In this document: piece by piece, positions 14,078-17,256 of the stretch | Numbering within the stretch: the stretch's first letter is position 1 | Layout of the letters: each line of letters starts with the position of its first letter | Assembly (NCBI GenBank): GCA_964447145.1 | Contig: CAYURW010000057.1 | Span: 1 to 17,256 of the forward strand | Length of the DNA: 17,256 nucleotides | DNA from: BRH-c25 sp964447145 | GTDB taxonomy: Bacteria; Bacillota; Clostridia; Lutisporales; Lutisporaceae | Direction: 5' to 3' | The notes under the pieces: generated by a model | Told to the model about the DNA's origin: nothing | The model's input: only the letters and a program-made list of their open reading frames with translations | Database searches by the model: none | Position numbers and translations under genes: made by a program

Positions 14078-14962
14078 ATGGAAACAGGGTGCATATTGAA
14101 TAATAAATATAGGATTGAAAAGCTCCTGGGCAAGGGTGGGACTGGAGCTGTCTACCTGTGTACCAATGTAGAACTTGGAAACAGATTAGCCGTAAAGCAT
14201 ATACCGGTTAAAGGAATAAATGATAAAACCATATCTGAAATAGAAATCCTCAAAAAACTTCACCATCTGAGCCTTCCGAGAATTATAGATGTGTTCCGCA
14301 ATGAACAGGGGCTTTTTATTGTGGAAAGCGATATAGAGGGAAATACCCTGGACAGGCTTCTCCGTCGATACGGAAGCTTCGACCCCGAAAGGATTGTTGA
14401 CTGGTTTATTGAATTGTGCGATATATTAGGGTATTTGCACAGCATCAGGCCAAATCCCATTATTTATAAGGATATGAAACCTGCAAATGTAATACTGTCC
14501 CAAAGCAATCGTCTGGTGCTGATCGATTTTGGAATATCACAGGAATTTCGCAGGTGTGGGGCGAGGGAAGAATTTATTGCAGGGACCGGTGCGTATGCCG
14601 CCCCCGAACAATTAATAAGGGGGGGAGAGGCAGACCAGAGGACAGATATATACAACCTGGGGGTGACAATGCACCAACTGCTGCATGGGTATTTGCCAGG
14701 CAGAGGGAGAAATGATTCAAAGCATAAGAAGGACAAGAATACAGCCAAAATAGACAAAATAATCTCAGGGTGTATTGAAAAAGACCCTGAGGACAGGTAT
14801 CAGAGGGTGGAAGATATACAGCATAAGCTTGTAATGATAAAGAATGCAATTGTACTGCAGGAAATGAGGCACAGGGTCTTTGAGAAGTGTGAAGTGATCA
14901 TTGCTGCAGTATTATCGGCAGTATCCTATCTTATTATAGTAATGGGCATAAAGGCGGCTTAG
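14078..14962 (+). CDS. membrane-anchored Ser/Thr protein kinase
   Basis: This 294-residue Hanks-type kinase phosphorylates Ser/Thr in proteins. Visible motifs: glycine loop GKGGTGAVY (18-26), Lys40 in LAVK, likely Glu54 in the C-helix, catalytic IIYKDMKPANVI with Asp132 and Asn137 (Tyr-Lys in place of the usual His-Arg), DFG at 150-152, GTGAYAAPEQ (169-178) and Arg240 in DPEDRYQ. A single C-terminal helix (about 272-290) ends only four residues before the stop, so there is no extracellular sensor or PASTA domain. It is the last gene of the pilus operon, downstream of an FHA protein and a small membrane protein, its likely partners. The start ATG has only a weak site (AAGAGAG), which may lower expression. 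Confidence 0.93.
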   Translation: METGCILNNKYRIEKLLGKGGTGAVYLCTNVELGNRLAVKHIPVKGINDKTISEIEILKKLHHLSLPRIIDVFRNEQGLFIVESDIEGNTLDRLLRRYGSFDPERIVDWFIELCDILGYLHSIRPNPIIYKDMKPANVILSQSNRLVLIDFGISQEFRRCGAREEFIAGTGAYAAPEQLIRGGEADQRTDIYNLGVTMHQLLHGYLPGRGRNDSKHKKDKNTAKIDKIISGCIEKDPEDRYQRVEDIQHKLVMIKNAIVLQEMRHRVFEKCEVIIAAVLSAVSYLIIVMGIKAA

Positions 14963-14975
14963 GTAAGCCGCCTTT
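14950..14975 (+). terminator. palindrome at the end of the pilus operon
   Basis: A 12-bp perfect inverted repeat (14950-14961 with 14964-14975, core AAGGCGGCTT) includes the kinase stop codon TAG. The loop is very tight (effectively four bases) and the stem ends in CCTTT without a long T run. It most likely terminates or stabilises the operon mRNA before the rpoB promoter. Confidence 0.7.
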
Positions 14976-15036
14976 ACTATGTCAATTGAGTTGAAAAAAA
15001 TAACGAAATTTTGCGAACAAATTTCTAGATATATGC

Positions 15037-15065
15037 TTGACAGCCATTTGTTAGTGTGTTAACAT
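15037..15065 (+). promoter_or_regulatory. rpoB promoter
   Basis: A perfect TTGACA (15037-15042) is followed after exactly 17 bases by TAACAT (15060-15065). Start of transcription would be near 15072, leaving a leader of about 180 bases. This gives rpoB its own sigma-A type promoter, independent of rplJ-rplL. Confidence 0.85.
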
Positions 15066-15139
15066 TATATATTGCATTGTAGAAGTTGCTTCTTTTCAAA
15101 ATACAACGGGTTTGTATAAGGATAGTAATTAAAGGCAAT

Positions 15140-15220
15140 ATTAAAATAGGTATGCTTTAGTCTCATAAACAAACCAAAAGCGATGCTTTTTCGGGATTAT
15201 ATGCTTTTGGCTATTTTAAT
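15140..15220 (+). promoter_or_regulatory. structured rpoB leader, possible attenuator
   Basis: Two perfect stems stack on the 3' side: 15140-15149 with 15211-15220 (10 bp, ATTAAAATAG) and 15174-15181 with 15203-15210 (8 bp, CCAAAAGC). The segment AAAAGC (15176-15181) can instead pair with GCTTTT (15185-15190) around a 3-base loop, or in part with GCTTT at 15154-15158, because ATGCTTT occurs three times (15152, 15183, 15201). The 3' end is T-rich (TTTTAATTTATTT). This layout is that of mutually exclusive folds. No known family is recognised. Confidence 0.55.
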
Positions 15221-15249
15221 TTATTTAAATTTAAGGGGTGAATGACTTT

Positions 15250-17256
15250 ATGCCGATACACCGGGTGAAAGACTTTATGCAGGTTCATACTATCTCCGCC
15301 GGAAGAAACCAGAGAGTCAGCTATTCAAGTATAGACGAAGTGATGGATATGCCTAACTTGATAGAAGTGCAAAAAAACTCATACAACTGGTTTCTTGAGG
15401 AGGGTCTCAGAGAGGTTTTCAGCGATGTCTCACCGATTCAGGACTACACAGGTAATCTTATTTTGGAATTTGTTGACTACTCACTGGACGGAAAACCAAA
15501 GTACTCGGTAGAAGAATGCAAGGAAAGGGATGTTACATATTCTGCTCCCTTAAAGGTAAAAATCAGGCTTATCAATAGGGAGACCAATGAAGTCAAAGAA
15601 CAGGAAGTTTTCATGGGCGATTTTCCCTTGATGACAGATACGGGCACCTTCATTATTAATGGTGCTGAAAGAGTCATAGTAAGCCAGCTGGTTAGATCGC
15701 CGGGAGTCTATTATTCTGAAACTATTGATAAGTCAGGGAAAAGACTATACTCAAGCACAGTGATACCTAATAGGGGCGCCTGGCTGGAGTATGAGACAGA
15801 TTCAAATGATATATTCTGGGTGAGAGTCGATAGAACCCGAAAAATCCCGATCACCATTCTTTTAAGAGCTTTAGGCTTTGGCACCGATGAACAGATTATC
15901 GGCAAACTAGGGGAGGATGAAAGGATAAAAGCTACCCTGCAGAAGGATGGGGCTAAGTCTGAGGAAGAGGGGCTTTTAGAGGTTTACAAACGATTGAGGC
16001 CCGGAGAACCCCCAACCGTTGAAAGCGCCAGATCTCTGCTGGAAGTACTTTTTTTTGATGCCAAGAGATATGATCTTGCCAAGTTCGGCAGATATAAGTT
16101 TAATAAGAAGCTAAGCCTCACCCAAAGGATCACCGGCCAAAAGCTCGGCGAAAATATAGTTGATCCCAGAACGGGTGAAATTATTGCGGAAGCTGATGAA
16201 AAAATCACAAGAGAAAAGGCCGTAGCTATCCAGAATTCAGGTGTAAATGAAGTATATGTGATAATTGAAGACAGAACAGTCAAGATATTGGGCAATAATA
16301 CCGTTGATATAAATAAATATCTAAGCTTTGACATATCGGACCTGAATATTAAGGAATATGTCAACCTTTCGGTATTGGATGAGATACTTCAAAAATTCAG
16401 CGAACAAAATGAGATCAAGGAAGAGATCAAAAACAGGCTTAAGGACCTTATACCAAAACATATACTAATCGATGACATAGTTGCTTCTATCAACTATAAT
16501 ATCAACCTTGCGCAAGGTATCGGAAATACTGATGATATAGACCACCTTGGCAACAGAAGGCTCAGATCAGTTGGAGAACTTCTACAGAACCAGTTCAGGA
16601 TAGGTTTGTCCAGAATGGAGAGAGTAGTCAAGGAAAGAATGACGATCCAGGATATTGATGTAGTCACACCACAGCAGCTTGTCAATATCAGGCCTGTTGC
16701 AGCGGCCGTCAAGGAATTCTTTGGGAGCTCCCAGCTGTCGCAGTTTATGGACCAGACCAATCCCCTTGCGGAACTCACCCACAAAAGAAGGTTGTCTGCT
16801 CTTGGACCGGGGGGGCTGTCTAGGGAGAGGGCGGGATTTGAGGTTAGAGATGTGCATCACTCCCATTATGGCAGGATGTGTCCCATAGAGACTCCGGAAG
16901 GACCGAACATAGGCCTTATAGGCTCCCTGAGCACCTATGCGAAAATAGATGAATACGGATTCATAGAGACTCCTTACAGGCTTGTCAAGACTGACGACAG
17001 CGGGGAAAAATGCGTAACCGACGAAATAGTCTATCTTACTGCCGATGTAGAGGACGAGTATGTAATTGCACAGGCAAACGAACCTCTTGATGAAGAGGGA
17101 AGGTTTGTAAATAGAAGGGTTACGGCAAGGGATGCAAATGAAATAGTTATAGTTCCGAATTTGGAGGTTGAATATATGGACGTATCTCCAAAGCAGGTTG
17201 TATCCGTTGCAACTGCAATGATACCCTTCCTTGAAAATGATGACGCCAACAGAGCA
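15250..17256 (+). CDS. rpoB: DNA-directed RNA polymerase beta subunit (5' 669 codons)
   Basis: This is the N-terminal 669 residues of RpoB, cut by the window edge with no stop. It forms, with beta prime, the catalytic core of RNA polymerase. Conserved segments are MPNLIEVQKNSYNWFLEEGL, VFMGDFPLMTDTGTFIINGAE, VSQLVRSPGVYYSE, IPNRGAWLEYETD and RLRPGEPPTVE. The rifampicin region FGSSQLSQFMDQTNPLAELTHKR followed by RLSALGPGG has the wild-type residues, so no resistance change is visible. The first ATG (15250) follows AAGGGGTG at a good distance; an in-frame ATG at 15277 matches the usual family start more closely and has its own GGGTG. Confidence 0.98.
   Translation, partial: MPIHRVKDFMQVHTISAGRNQRVSYSSIDEVMDMPNLIEVQKNSYNWFLEEGLREVFSDVSPIQDYTGNLILEFVDYSLDGKPKYSVEECKERDVTYSAPLKVKIRLINRETNEVKEQEVFMGDFPLMTDTGTFIINGAERVIVSQLVRSPGVYYSETIDKSGKRLYSSTVIPNRGAWLEYETDSNDIFWVRVDRTRKIPITILLRALGFGTDEQIIGKLGEDERIKATLQKDGAKSEEEGLLEVYKRLRPGEPPTVESARSLLEVLFFDAKRYDLAKFGRYKFNKKLSLTQRITGQKLGENIVDPRTGEIIAEADEKITREKAVAIQNSGVNEVYVIIEDRTVKILGNNTVDINKYLSFDISDLNIKEYVNLSVLDEILQKFSEQNEIKEEIKNRLKDLIPKHILIDDIVASINYNINLAQGIGNTDDIDHLGNRRLRSVGELLQNQFRIGLSRMERVVKERMTIQDIDVVTPQQLVNIRPVAAAVKEFFGSSQLSQFMDQTNPLAELTHKRRLSALGPGGLSRERAGFEVRDVHHSHYGRMCPIETPEGPNIGLIGSLSTYAKIDEYGFIETPYRLVKTDDSGEKCVTDEIVYLTADVEDEYVIAQANEPLDEEGRFVNRRVTARDANEIVIVPNLEVEYMDVSPKQVVSVATAMIPFLENDDANRA

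Noticed and set aside
1..17256. CRISPR arrays, insertion sequences, tRNA or rRNA genes
   Set aside because: No regularly spaced repeats, no transposase-like frame, no cloverleaf or rRNA sequence was found in either strand by eye.

Overview
The window comes from a low-GC Gram-positive bacterium, most likely a member of the Clostridia. The AGGAGG-type ribosome-binding sites, the AT-rich spacers, a long RpoB stretch very close to the Bacillus/Clostridium type, and a Gram-positive style Tad pilus set with DUF5702-like and DUF6382-like proteins all point that way. I cannot name genus or species. Every gene I accept lies on the + strand.

Left part (1-3660): the conserved transcription/translation block rpmG - secE - nusG - rplK - rplA - rplJ - rplL. 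A separate consensus-like promoter and an L10-type leader with an attenuator hairpin precede rplJ. Two intrinsic terminators in tandem close the block after rplL.

Middle part (3700-14980): a complete-looking Tad (Flp/type IVc) pilus operon sits where rpoB would normally follow rplL. The order is prepilin peptidase (frameshifted), TadZ-like ATPase, TadA/CpaF motor ATPase, TadB, TadC, Flp-type pilin, TadE-like pseudopilin, a large TadG/DUF5702-like protein with a coiled coil, a second TadE-like protein with a Cys/His tail, a DUF6382-like/FHA membrane protein, a tiny one-helix protein, and a Ser/Thr protein kinase with a C-terminal membrane anchor. Gaps are mostly under 60 bases and several genes overlap or nearly touch, so this reads as one transcription unit. 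It starts at a candidate promoter near 3715 and ends at a long palindrome that contains the kinase stop codon.

Right part (14963-17256): rpoB has its own promoter (TTGACA, 17-base spacer, TAACAT) and a leader of about 180 bases with mutually exclusive hairpins. It starts at 15250, or possibly at 15277, and runs off the window after 669 codons.

How it fits together: TadA powers the TadB/TadC platform, which assembles Flp and TadE-like subunits that carry a G|xxxxE prepilin signal. The enzyme needed to cut those signals is broken by a one-base frame change between its two catalytic aspartates. The three distal genes look like a phospho-threonine signalling module attached to the pilus operon. 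The less usual elements are this kinase/FHA module, the split peptidase, the position of the operon between rplL and rpoB, and the rpoB leader.
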